From positions 503,152-567,151 of the forward strand of contig NMRA01000176.1 in NCBI GenBank assembly GCA_002633005.1: a stretch of 64,000 nt of DNA. Direction: 5' to 3'. A program made the position numbers and the translations under genes. Under the pieces are notes generated by a model, which did no database searches, had not been told where the DNA came from, and worked only from the letters and a program-made list of their open reading frames with translations. The stretch is from Phoronis australis. Lineage: Eukaryota; Phoronida; Phoronidae. Of the stretch, positions 58,401 to 64,000 are shown one piece after another (within the stretch, counting starts at the first letter, position 1; the number at the start of each line of letters is the position of its first letter).

Positions 58401-58953
58401 ATAAACAATGCAGTCATTCGCTAAATTAAACAGGTTTGAGGTTTTATCGAAGCAGTGAAGCCTTCAATATTAAGGCTGAATTAGAAGGTACAAAGTCTTG
58501 TTAATTATTCGCATTATTTTCGCTGAAGTCTTCACAAAGCGCTTGACGTCAGCGTACACAAAATTGTGGCTCACCAAGTGGACACATCCCACCAGTCCGA
58601 AATTGCCCACATTAGTATACGATTGTATGACGCAGACCATAGACAGTAATTGAATTATAATCGAGTAATATATATGCTCAGGCGTCAGTTTTCTTCGCAG
58701 CTAAACTAAACTAAACTAAACAAGACGCTTTGTAATATTCTGTAGAACTGGCGGCGAAGGTGATGATCAAACGTTGACGAAAAATATGAGCTCGGACACA
58801 TTAAAATCATCAAGTTCAGATTCGGCTTTCAACGACTCACAAGTCTTCGCTAATCAGATTTACATGGACATAAGCGACAGAAGTGGATCGGATCAAGAAG
58901 CTGTCGTGTTTGAAAACAAACTGTACGAGGGTTTGGACGGTTCCAAGGTATAA
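29810..58953 (+). CDS. Six-MAM-domain mucin-like type I membrane protein (20 exons)
   Basis: Exons: 29810-29852, 31413-31574, 32077-32262, 32557-32700, 33918-34103, 36807-36998, 38378-38521, 39469-39717, 40217-40414, 44028-44189, 44566-44814, 48135-48326, 49692-49841, 50379-50918, 51476-51655, 53374-53679, 54078-54257, 54661-55968, 57789-57879, 58746-58953. Together they give 5070 bases (1689 residues plus stop) with no frame conflict. All introns are GT-AG and phase 1 except the last (phase 2). Order: signal peptide (1-14), MAM1 (~24-178), MAM2 (~190-352), MAM3 (~383-555), MAM4 (~582-752), Thr/Ser linker, MAM5 (~884-1036), MAM6 (~1047-1204), mucin-like stalk (~1205-1588), TM (~1594-1616), tail to 1689. 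MAM domains are extracellular adhesion modules known from meprins, neuropilins and receptor phosphatases. An adhesive or receptor role is inferred. An upstream in-frame ATG at 29792 would add six residues. I recognise no named orthologue. Confidence 0.92.
29853..31412 (+). other. MAM gene intron 1, with small inverted-end element
   Basis: 30459-30552 is a ~95-bp element ending in TAACGCTAGGACCT and AGGTCCTAACGT. The wider 30380-30560 segment is repeated inverted in intron 5 at 35715-35925. Nothing else was recognised in this 1.6-kb intron. Confidence 0.65.
31413..32700 (+). CDS. MAM domain 1 (exons 2-4)
   Basis: Exon 2 gives [14 protein letters not shown] and ISDHTTG. Exon 3 (32077-32262) gives GYFMYVEAS and [17 protein letters not shown]. 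Exon 4 (32557-32700) gives [12 protein letters not shown] and [15 protein letters not shown]. The four conserved Cys (C25 and its partner, RC and GSC) and the closing DIAIDDV signature are all present. Splitting one MAM into three phase-1 exons is the pattern repeated below. Confidence 0.92.
32757..33060 (+). repeat. Dispersed repeat in intron 4, related to intron 15
   Basis: The stretch around GGTCGAGGCCTTACAAGCCTC and CTTCGCTTCTTATTTCGC resembles 53090-53330 (CACGAGGCCTAACATGCCTC, CTTGCTTCTTATCTCGC). The copies are strongly diverged. No terminal repeats were identified. The rest of the intron to 33917 holds GGTGGCGACC-rich sequence (33520-33655) without recognised genes. Confidence 0.5.
33918..38521 (+). 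CDS. MAM domain 2 (exons 5-7)
   Basis: Exon 5 (33918-34103) opens with a short Thr/Pro linker, then [20 protein letters not shown] and DHTMRNSGG. Exon 6 (36807-36998) gives [10 protein letters not shown] and [17 protein letters not shown]. Exon 7 (38378-38521) gives [19 protein letters not shown] and [16 protein letters not shown]. In exon 7 the reading frame appears only when the GAAAAG|GA acceptor is used. The exon 5 donor GAG|GTACTT is weak. Confidence 0.9.
34104..36806 (+). other. MAM gene intron 5, 2.7 kb
   Basis: It holds the inverted partner (35715-35925) of the intron 1 repeat, including a ~138-bp element bounded by TAACGCTAGGACCT and AGGTCCTAGCGTTA. A C-rich GGTGGCGA-type segment on the opposite strand lies at 36400-36620. 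No gene is seen. Confidence 0.65.
38701..38757. repeat. (GT)n microsatellite in intron 7
   Basis: Alternating GT with scattered GC steps over ~57 bp. It lies between exons 7 and 8. Confidence 0.9.
39088..39340. repeat. ACC/CCA-rich simple repeat in intron 7
   Basis: Imperfect (ACC)n and (CAT)n triplets run for ~250 bp just upstream of exon 8. They can be read as His-, Pro- or Thr-rich peptides, but no supported splice boundary includes them. Confidence 0.75.
39469..44189 (+). CDS. MAM domain 3 (exons 8-10)
   Basis: Exon 8 (39469-39717) has a ~30-residue Thr/Pro linker, then [12 protein letters not shown] and VADHTTG. Exon 9 (40217-40414) gives [10 protein letters not shown] and [19 protein letters not shown]. 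Exon 10 (44028-44189) gives [18 protein letters not shown] and [16 protein letters not shown]. Cysteines are kept, but the usual DDFDW segment is replaced by [12 protein letters not shown], so the domain is diverged on one face. The exon 10 donor is CTCAG|GTCGGT. Confidence 0.9.
40705..41270 (+). repeat. Dispersed ~570-bp repeat, copy 2 (intron 9)
   Basis: Same family and orientation as 24655-25230, with many substitutions. It contains AAAATCGGCACTTTTCACC and GGCTTGTTTGAGGGCTACCT. It has no coding capacity. Confidence 0.75.
41849..43294. mobile_element. Nested foldback element in intron 9
   Basis: The inner arms at about 41885-42170 and 42270-42550 are reverse complements over ~285 bp, with shared GTAATACCATTCACGGTGTCC and GTCAAGGACGGTACGG. 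An outer pair of ~65 bp at 41849-41912 and 43228-43294 shares CGATCAGAAGCTGAGGA. The right loop (42560-43225) is unpaired and AT-rich. No transposase is present. The intron is 3.6 kb, the largest in the gene. Confidence 0.7.
44566..49841 (+). CDS. MAM domain 4 (exons 11-13)
   Basis: Exon 11 (44566-44814) begins with four VTTSA-type pentapeptides (a 15-bp tandem repeat), then [20 protein letters not shown] and [10 protein letters not shown]. Exon 12 (48135-48326) gives [10 protein letters not shown] and [19 protein letters not shown]. Exon 13 (49692-49841) gives [20 protein letters not shown] and [16 protein letters not shown]. This is the most canonical MAM in the protein. Confidence 0.92.
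44815..48134 (+). other. MAM gene intron 11, 3.3 kb
   Basis: The only structure recognised is the 21-bp minisatellite at 46805-47019. Remaining sequence has short ORFs without domains. Confidence 0.6.
46805..47019. repeat. 21-bp minisatellite (about 10 copies)
   Basis: The unit is close to TTCAGAGGACGGGGTTCGTG plus one T, with CATAGG and TTAGAGG variants. Because 21 is divisible by 3, two frames stay open across it, giving CFRGRGS-type and FQRTGFV-type repeats. One unit at 46981-47000 is a base short. It lies mid-intron with no splice support. Confidence 0.9.
48460..48870. repeat. GAAAACG-rich segment in intron 12
   Basis: Many GAAAACGMA words and ACGTGTGGACGG occur here, a texture common in hAT-like MITEs. 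I could not define terminal repeats. Confidence 0.3.
49335..49416. repeat. (AT)n microsatellite in intron 12
   Basis: About 82 bp of pure AT dinucleotide. It is self-complementary and the length is likely to vary between individuals. Confidence 0.97.
50379..53522 (+). CDS. Mucin-like linker and MAM domain 5 (exons 14, 15, part of 16)
   Basis: Exon 14 (50379-50918) encodes ~125 Thr/Ser-rich residues, then [21 protein letters not shown] and [11 protein letters not shown]. Exon 15 (51476-51655) gives [13 protein letters not shown] and [19 protein letters not shown], where the usual YHMYG core is lost. The first part of exon 16 gives [18 protein letters not shown] and [15 protein letters not shown]. 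The Thr-rich segment is a likely O-glycosylated spacer. Confidence 0.88.
51719..52609 (+). mobile_element. Repeat element with inverted GGCGGATYTAGG ends, copy 2 (intron 15)
   Basis: The left end is AGGACATAGGCGGATTTAGG followed by G/C runs and a gap (51775-51788). The right end is CCTAGATCCGCCACTGG, giving inverted termini of about 12 bp. The internal sequence matches 28690-29545, including the tRNA-like segment (52308-52367). This copy is complete apart from the gap. Confidence 0.75.
53090..53330 (+). repeat. Dispersed repeat upstream of exon 16
   Basis: Diverged relative of 32757-33060 (CACGAGGCCTAACATGCCTC and CTTGCTTCTTATCTCGC). It ends about 45 bp before the exon 16 acceptor. Confidence 0.5.
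53374..54810 (+). CDS. MAM domain 6 (second part of exon 16, exon 17, start of exon 18)
   Basis: Exon 16 (53374-53679) runs from the end of MAM5 directly into [18 protein letters not shown] and DNFDW, so MAM5 and MAM6 share an exon and have almost no linker. Exon 17 (54078-54257) gives [10 protein letters not shown] and [19 protein letters not shown]. Exon 18 opens with [20 protein letters not shown] and [16 protein letters not shown]. Confidence 0.9.
53754..53900 (+). repeat. Dispersed repeat in intron 16, related to 59370-59470
   Basis: AAAGGGACATTATTGATTTT and GGATGGCATAGACTT recur at 59371-59440 as AAAGGGACATCATCGGTTTT and GGATGGAATAGACTT. The family is unknown. Confidence 0.5.
54661..55968 (+). 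CDS. MAM gene exon 18: end of MAM6 and mucin-like stalk
   Basis: At 1308 bases this is the longest exon. After C1204 comes a ~380-residue Thr/Ser/Pro-rich stalk with many potential O-glycosylation sites and several NxS/T sequons. It contains a tandem duplication with a 285-bp (95-residue) period: one unit begins at [15 protein letters not shown] (55242), the next at [15 protein letters not shown] (55527). It ends in a Gly/Ser/Glu-rich segment before the TM exon. The donor is TTCAG|GTAGGT. Confidence 0.9.
55969..57788 (+). other. MAM gene intron 18, with diverged transposon interior
   Basis: 56200-56890 resembles the interior of the 23546-24290 element (AAAATTTAGC, ACCATAGTGTCTGRAAGTTTCATA, GGTCCTACATAAC) but lacks its subterminal arrays. 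A tRNA-like segment lies at 57160-57232. CATGTACAT-rich sequence occurs just after the exon 18 donor (56030-56075). Confidence 0.5.
57160..57232 (+). pseudogene. tRNA-like relic
   Basis: GTTGGTTCTAATCCGAC forms a clean T-arm stem and resembles a B box, followed by TTGGGGCGCCA as a possible acceptor end. The 5' part is too short and pairs only partly, giving ~63 nt where a tRNA needs ~72. It is probably a tRNA pseudogene or SINE remnant. Confidence 0.3.
57789..57879 (+). CDS. MAM gene exon 19: transmembrane helix
   Basis: [20 protein letters not shown] followed by [11 protein letters not shown] is one hydrophobic helix ending in a basic stop-transfer cluster, which sets type I topology. The acceptor is CTATTTCCAG|A (phase 1) and the donor AGGAG|GTATGC (phase 2). 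Confidence 0.92.
58701..58721. repeat. (CTAAA)n short tandem repeat
   Basis: Four copies of CTAAA in the intron just before exon 20. Confidence 0.8.
58746..58953 (+). CDS. MAM gene exon 20: cytoplasmic tail and stop
   Basis: The acceptor is ATTCTGTAG|A, phase 2. It encodes 68 residues and a TAA stop (58951-58953). The tail is Ser/Asp-rich with two tyrosine motifs, NQIYMDI (Y1660) and NKLYEGL (Y1681), plus a SSSSDS acidic-serine patch suited to casein kinase. Tyrosine phosphorylation and adaptor binding are inferred from the motif form. Confidence 0.88.
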
Positions 58954-58970
58954 GTGACACTGAGGGCAGA

Positions 58971-59070
58971 GATGGGTAACCAACTGGATAGGATGAACAC
59001 AAGGAACTGTTGTTTGAAGATAGATATGGGTAACCAATTGGATAGGATGAACACAAGGAACTATTGTTTC
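58971..59070. repeat. ~54-bp tandem duplication in the MAM gene 3' region
   Basis: GGGTAACCAACTGGATAGG and the following ATGAACACAAGGAACTGTTG recur once with two changes. It lies just past the stop codon, presumably in the 3' UTR. The only poly(A)-type signal seen nearby is ATTAAA at 59334-59339. Confidence 0.85.
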
Positions 59071-59458
59071 TTCAAGAACATTAGCGATGAAGGAAATGCT
59101 CACATTTACTTCTCCTATCCAGGAGAATATCTCTTCCGAACTAATTGACCATGTTTCTTTCAAGTCGCAAGTATTTAGGTGGATTTAATTTGTTCTGCTG
59201 TTACTAACCATTCAAAATACCGAATGGTCAAACCTCAGTTGGTGGACAGACCTCATTCGTTTTTGCTGTACTGTGGAGACGCTATGGGTTAGATTTCCGT
59301 TCCACTGAGTTAAACAATCGCGTATTGACGTGTATTAAAAGCCCTTTATGGTTGAGGTTTAGTCGCGTCAAAGGGACATCATCGGTTTTACAGTCGAAAA
59401 CGCATTTTTGTATTGCTGTTGGATGGAATAGACTTACTGAATTTGTTAGCTTTGACCA

Positions 59459-59703
59459 GGGCCCGTTCCAAGAATGTGGTTTAAGTTCATTTTTTACTTA
59501 AGGCTAAGATTTGCCTCAAACTCAAATTTTTGAAACTCACACATCAAATAAGGTAGTCAAAATTAAGAAAAAACCTTAAGTGAAAATAAGTCAAACTTAA
59601 GATCTCTTTCTTGGAGCCGACTTCAGACAAATTTAAGTTTATCATGAAACTGACTGAAATTTAAGATTTGTTTTAGCTAAGTCAGTTTTCTTGGAACGGG
59701 CCC
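59459..59703. mobile_element. MITE with 16-bp perfect terminal inverted repeats
   Basis: It starts GGGCCCGTTCCAAGAA and ends TTCTTGGAACGGGCCC, total 245 bp. The interior is rich in CTTAAG/TTAAG words on both strands (TTAAGTGAAAATAAGTCAAA) and partly self-complementary. It has no coding capacity. No clear target-site duplication was seen. Confidence 0.85.
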
Positions 59704-60197
59704 CAAAGCTATAAAACAAAAACATTGTATAATTTATAATTTGATTCCAAATCGCCAATTCTCGCCATTGTCTGCCAAACATTGGCAAAATCAAGGGCGA
59801 TGTCTTAACCATTTAGACACAGTTATAGTACTTTGCCGTTTAACGAGCGGAGTTAGGTTGTGACTGCGGAGGTAGAGCGGGTTCGACTTCGCAATGCGGC
59901 TCATTTCAGAAACATTACTTTTCTCGCTGATCACGTCCCTTTAGCAGAAGTTTGTTTATTATCAATTTTTAAGCCTTGCTTGCTTTTTAATTTGAATAAC
60001 TGCTTTTCATTTTATTTCATACTTTTGATTTCATTTTCTGCCATGGAAAATACATACTTCACATTTATAACATGCGTCGGTGAGTGTTTCATTTTTGAAG
60101 TTAAGCTTTCTAAATATTACGCGTGTAAGCTTTAGTTATGTATTGCTGCTGGACTTAAAAGGGTATTTTTATTCTCCTGTAGACGGCCAAAATTAAC

Positions 60198-60251
60198 CAT
60201 TCGGAACACCTCATGGAAGCCACGCAAATCATGTCCGGGGTGCTCCGAATG
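60198..60251. repeat. Small hairpin (CATTCGGA arms)
   Basis: CATTCGGAACACC and GGTGCTCCGAATG are inverted 13-mers with one mismatch around a ~28-bp spacer. It may be a terminally deleted MITE. Confidence 0.6.
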
Positions 60252-60254
60252 ATG

Positions 60255-61860
60255 AGATACATTGAATTATGTTGTTATCCAGGAGATCTCAATGTTTTTC
60301 TTGCCGCGGTTAGCGATATTCTCTACCATGAGAACGACTAGTTAGGCTATCCAATCTTGCCAAAATTGAAGGCATTTTAAATAGTTAGCATTTACTTGCC
60401 TATCTCCTGAGCTGAGTGGCGTGCCCGGGGGGGGCGGGGGGGGGGCAAACCCTAAAGTTCCACATCTTTGTTAACGTCTAAAATGACAGAAACCTAGTAC
60501 CAAGATATTACACCCAGCAGAAATGCAACACTTATTCATTGGGTTTCGCCATCGAAATCACCCGTGGTTTTACCGTTGATGGCGGTTGCCAATATTCTTT
60601 GAATGCACACCAGTGGCGACAAGACTTCTCAAATTTCACTGCTTACTGTTACATTGTAGCGGTCTCAATATTTAATGATCTCAAGGCATGCGAAGGCCCA
60701 GGCGACAAGTCTTCGGAAAACTAAAAATCGGAAAGTGTAGACGAATCGGAGGAAGAGAAACAATCGCAGATTGCAAGTCCTGTTGGCGAGTATGTGACTG
60801 CCTGGACACTAAATCAATACGTGTTCAGTAACATTCTCGCACGAAATTCGTGTGCAGATCCTTAAGCGAGGACTGTTTGCCTCAGTATCTAAAAAGTGTA
60901 AAGGCGGAGTTCGCCACCCATCGTCGGAATAGTTTTTATTAATTTTCACCTAGAAGAGAAAAATTCTTTTATTCCTTTTTGGATCTAGTTAGCATACTTG
61001 TTAGAGAGTTTATTTGGCAAAATTTGCATGGTTGAACCCTAACACTTTCCGCGATTTCAGTAGGAAATGGACACGGAAATCGTAATTGAAGTAAATATCT
61101 AGCAGTTACATGTAAGTCCTACCAGTGGGGACAACCAGTGGTAGCTCTACGTTTCTAGTAAGGGGGGATTAGGATTCCCGCAAAGGTCGAATCCTAGGCG
61201 CGTGGCGCCGAGCGGGGGGAGGTCGGGAGGGGGTAAGACATTTTTTTGTTTTTGTAGCCAAATAGTGAAATTTCCATGCATCCTGGTAAGTTTCTGGCAC
61301 TTAACACGTCTCTGGAGTTTTTCTTAAGTTAATCCCTTCTCGATTTCGTCACATGAACTTGGCTCATAAGTTTCGTGAAACCATATTGTGCACATCTGGG
61401 TATGAGTCACGCCACCAGCAAAAATTTTTGTTGGAATATCTGCTTACACACACCTTTTTTAGCATACGAAAAAAAGTCGTATACGAAAAAGTGTGGTGTG
61501 TATACAGGGGTTTAAACAACTTCCAAATATTCAAGAGCATAAGGAGCACCGACGGGGCGTAAAAACTTGAATATCAGATGATCGCGTAACAGCAGCCTCA
61601 AGTTGTTTAAGAACGAAGACCTGTACTGTTAGTCCGGAAATAAACATGTGTTCTGTCTCTTTACGAGAAAAACTGGCGAACGATGGTGCTCTCAGCTCAC
61701 GGTCTATTATTAAAAGCGACAATAACCAATTAAGTATCACTTTATTAAGCTGAATCACGTTGACAACAATTGAAAAACGTCAAATGTATCAAGAAACAAA
61801 TCATCTGAAAACAGTTTCACGAAACCAAAACATCCTGTGCAGAGTGGTGAAAAGATATAC
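60255..61860. other. Intergenic, nothing recognised
   Basis: G-rich runs occur near 60427-60445 and 61210-61232. The short ORFs (for example 60539-60724) have no recognisable domain. Confidence 0.45.
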
Positions 61861-61863
61861 TGG

Positions 61864-62135
61864 ACTACATGTAGTTTGCAGAGGGGCCAGATGTACACTG
61901 AGAGTACACAAAAAGGCTGACCTGCTCCGTCACGAGACCAAGAGTACACCTGTGCTTATTATCCCTATAAAAATAGTCGATCTGTCGCGGGACCAAACAG
62001 TACTGGCTGAGATAAATAGCTTCACAAAGCACACTTTGGCAAAAAAGTCATAAGACTACAACATGTAGTTTGCCGAGGGCCCAGAAGTACACTGAGACTC
62101 AACATCTACACAAATCAAGCTGGCCTGGTCCTTCG
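61864..62135 (+). repeat. Tandem duplication, ~190-bp period
   Basis: 61864-61945 and 62054-62135 share ACATGTAGTTTGC, GAGGGSCCAGA and GTACACTGAGA, and then a diverged tail with CTCCGTCACGAGA / CCTTCGCGAGA. They are diverged direct copies. Confidence 0.65.
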
Positions 62136-63430
62136 CGAGAACTAAAGTGTACTATGTAAAAATGTTGAATTGAAAACTTCTCTCTAGACACATTTTAATC
62201 CCCAGTGGTTACTCATAGGTTAGTCCTATCCTTCTGTTGTCTAGACTGCCGAGGAATTTGTATATCGGATCTAATGGTTTGCTCGTCTTGGAACCATACT
62301 TCCGAGATATCTTCGATGTTTGTTCCCAACGCTTGAACTTCGTCAACTCCTGTGTCAATGAGCTTGTAAGCCTCTGCAATGTCAGCATCTTGTTTCGCAG
62401 CTCAGTTGGCACTAAGACCCTTGAAGTTGCCAAGTCCATTCAAAAGACTTACATCCGCAACTAAATTTGACCCGTTCATCATGGACTACTTCAAACCTTG
62501 ACGATGTATCCCAGGACTTATTTGCATCTCTTGCAATTTTCGAAATAAACGTCCCAATGTCTAAACGCTTGAAACCCGAAGTACTAACATCAAATAAGTG
62601 CCCATGGGCATGAGCGTTTTATCGGGTGGGCCTTTCTGCGGAAGTTCCCAGCATAGAAGACGGCAGTGTGCTTATTGCAGGTAGAAAGACGGTAGGTGTT
62701 GAGGTCGGAACTAGGGCTCCTTGGGAGGCCTATTGAACATCGCACGAGTCCCGCAAGACTTTGTTGTAACAGCCTCCCCGCAATTTCTGGTACTGTACAC
62801 TGTTTGCGAATGCGGTCACTTTGTCAATGTGAGTCCCCCCTTGGTCATTCCTTGTATAGACATAACTTGTTAGAGTGTATCTTCAAACGGACTCGCGACC
62901 AGACCACGGCGCCCGCGACAATAGCAATTCTTCGGAAAAGGATTTTTTTTCAAAAATATTACATGTACATGTATACTGTATGATGTTGCACAAGACAACT
63001 TTACTATACATCAGTTACAAACGTGTGGAGTGTAATAGAATGACATGGTATGACAGATGAGGTAAAAACGTTGCACGTCCGACATTCGCCTGAATATCAG
63101 GGTTGCGGCACCACAGTATTTCCCCTAATCAAATCAAAACATATCTTAGAGTAAAGAAGCTAGTTACCTAAAGAAATCAGCTATCGAACTGCTCTTTCAG
63201 CGGTGGGTCCATCTAAAATGCTTGGCTACTTCAGAAGTGTCGACGGAAGCGGGCGCACAATTGATCTCCGCCCGTTTTGCCGATGAGCCACGAAGACTCA
63301 GCAATACACAATGCAAAAAATTATATTTTCAGAGTGAACCCTTCCTCATTTTTTTCCAAGTTGGTTTACTTGGGGTTTCACGCTAGAGGTGCCGTTTTTG
63401 TTTTGCTGGAGATGTTTTTGTTTTTTATTT
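62136..63430. other. Intergenic, nothing recognised
   Basis: Overlapping ORFs on both strands at 62209-62464 (about 75 codons each) have no recognisable domain. No splice-supported exon was found. Confidence 0.4.
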
Positions 63431-63434
63431 TTGG

Positions 63435-63475
63435 GTTTAAATCCCCTGAACCCCCCGTAGATTCGCCACTGACAA
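63435..63475 (+). repeat. Right-end relic of the GGCGGAT element family
   Basis: CCCCCCGTAGATTCGCCACTG matches the right terminus of the 51719-52609 element (CTAGATCCGCCACTG) with a few changes. Confidence 0.5.
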
Positions 63476-63784
63476 CTATACTTGGACTACATGTACATTG
63501 TGTATTCACTCTCGAGCAAAATGTACCTGGGATTTTCAAGTTGCTCGTTGGCCACATTGTTGACACAGCCGAGCGTAAGTTTGTGTTATTGACTTAATTG
63601 CACTTTGTCAGAATAAATATTGATTAAGTAATTAGTAAGAATAGATCCATTTTAAGTTGCCAAAATTTGTGCATATGTACTTTTAAATCATGGGGTCAGA
63701 CTTGTTGACATGTATTTTAACGTCAAAATCTATTTTTAGATGGTGTTTACAACTTTGGGTTCTGGGGTCAAAGTACTCTAGAGA

Positions 63785-64000
63785 TTCTAGAATGTTCTGA
63801 GAACAAATTGTAACAGCCAATAATACGAGTGGATATGATCATGTGGTTTTTATTAGCCAATCACTAAATAAGTAGAATGTTATATTATGGGCTGGAATCA
63901 AGAAGATAATGAGATGCGCTAAAGTAGTTGAAGCATAAAGACTTGCTACAGTGTACAGAAGCAGTTGTACGACAGAGCCATCTCGTGGAAGATTCTAGAA
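63785..64000. promoter_or_regulatory. Two heat-shock-element-like clusters at the window edge
   Basis: 63785-63803 reads TTCTAGAATGTTCTGAGAA: three contiguous alternating units plus a fourth one base off. 63988-64000 reads GAAGATTCTAGAA: three contiguous units, cut by the window end. They resemble the cluster at 12006-12023. What they would control lies beyond the window or is unrecognised. Confidence 0.4.

Overview
This is animal nuclear DNA, not bacterial. It is AT-rich and gene-poor, with spliced genes (GT-AG introns, phase-1 modules), large introns, a Tx1/L1-type non-LTR retrotransposon, a Penelope-like fragment and many small inverted-repeat elements. Abundant TACATGTACATGTA words, tandem MAM domains and a secreted serine beta-lactamase-like gene fit a marine invertebrate, perhaps a non-vertebrate deuterostome such as amphioxus, hemichordate or echinoderm. 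That placement is inference. No species can be named from the sequence alone.

Layout. 1-487 is an assembly gap. 0.5-5.6 kb is a nest of foldback elements: a ~3.5-kb element with near-kilobase inverted arms, a tRNA-tailed hairpin element inside one arm, a second overlapping inverted pair and a perfect 48-bp palindrome. 6.5-11.3 kb is a minus-strand Tx1/L1-like LINE with both ORFs broken by frameshifts. 11.6-12.4 kb holds a Penelope-like RT fragment followed by a heat-shock-element/TATA arrangement. 12.5-13.8 kb is a degenerate ~150-bp tandem array carrying a CTCF-like word in each unit.

15.2-22.9 kb (minus) is a complete five-exon gene for a predicted secreted serine beta-lactamase/penicillin-binding-protein-like hydrolase of 555 residues. 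Its SxxK, YxN and GHxG motifs are all visible. A retroelement fragment flanked by ~130-bp direct repeats lies in its last intron, and a ~397-bp duplication of exon 1 sits beside a small gap.

29.8-59.0 kb (plus) is a complete 20-exon gene for a 1689-residue type I membrane protein: signal peptide, six MAM domains, a Thr/Ser-rich mucin-like stalk, one transmembrane helix and a ~70-residue tail with two NxxYxx[IL] motifs. All 20 exons join in frame with matching phases, which strongly supports the model. The introns carry many small mobile elements, microsatellites and a 21-bp minisatellite.

59-64 kb has no gene that I recognise: short inverted-repeat elements, tandem duplications and, at the right edge, two more heat-shock-element-like clusters. 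The two host genes are unrelated in sequence and on opposite strands. Both products are predicted to enter the secretory route, but nothing in the window shows that they work together.
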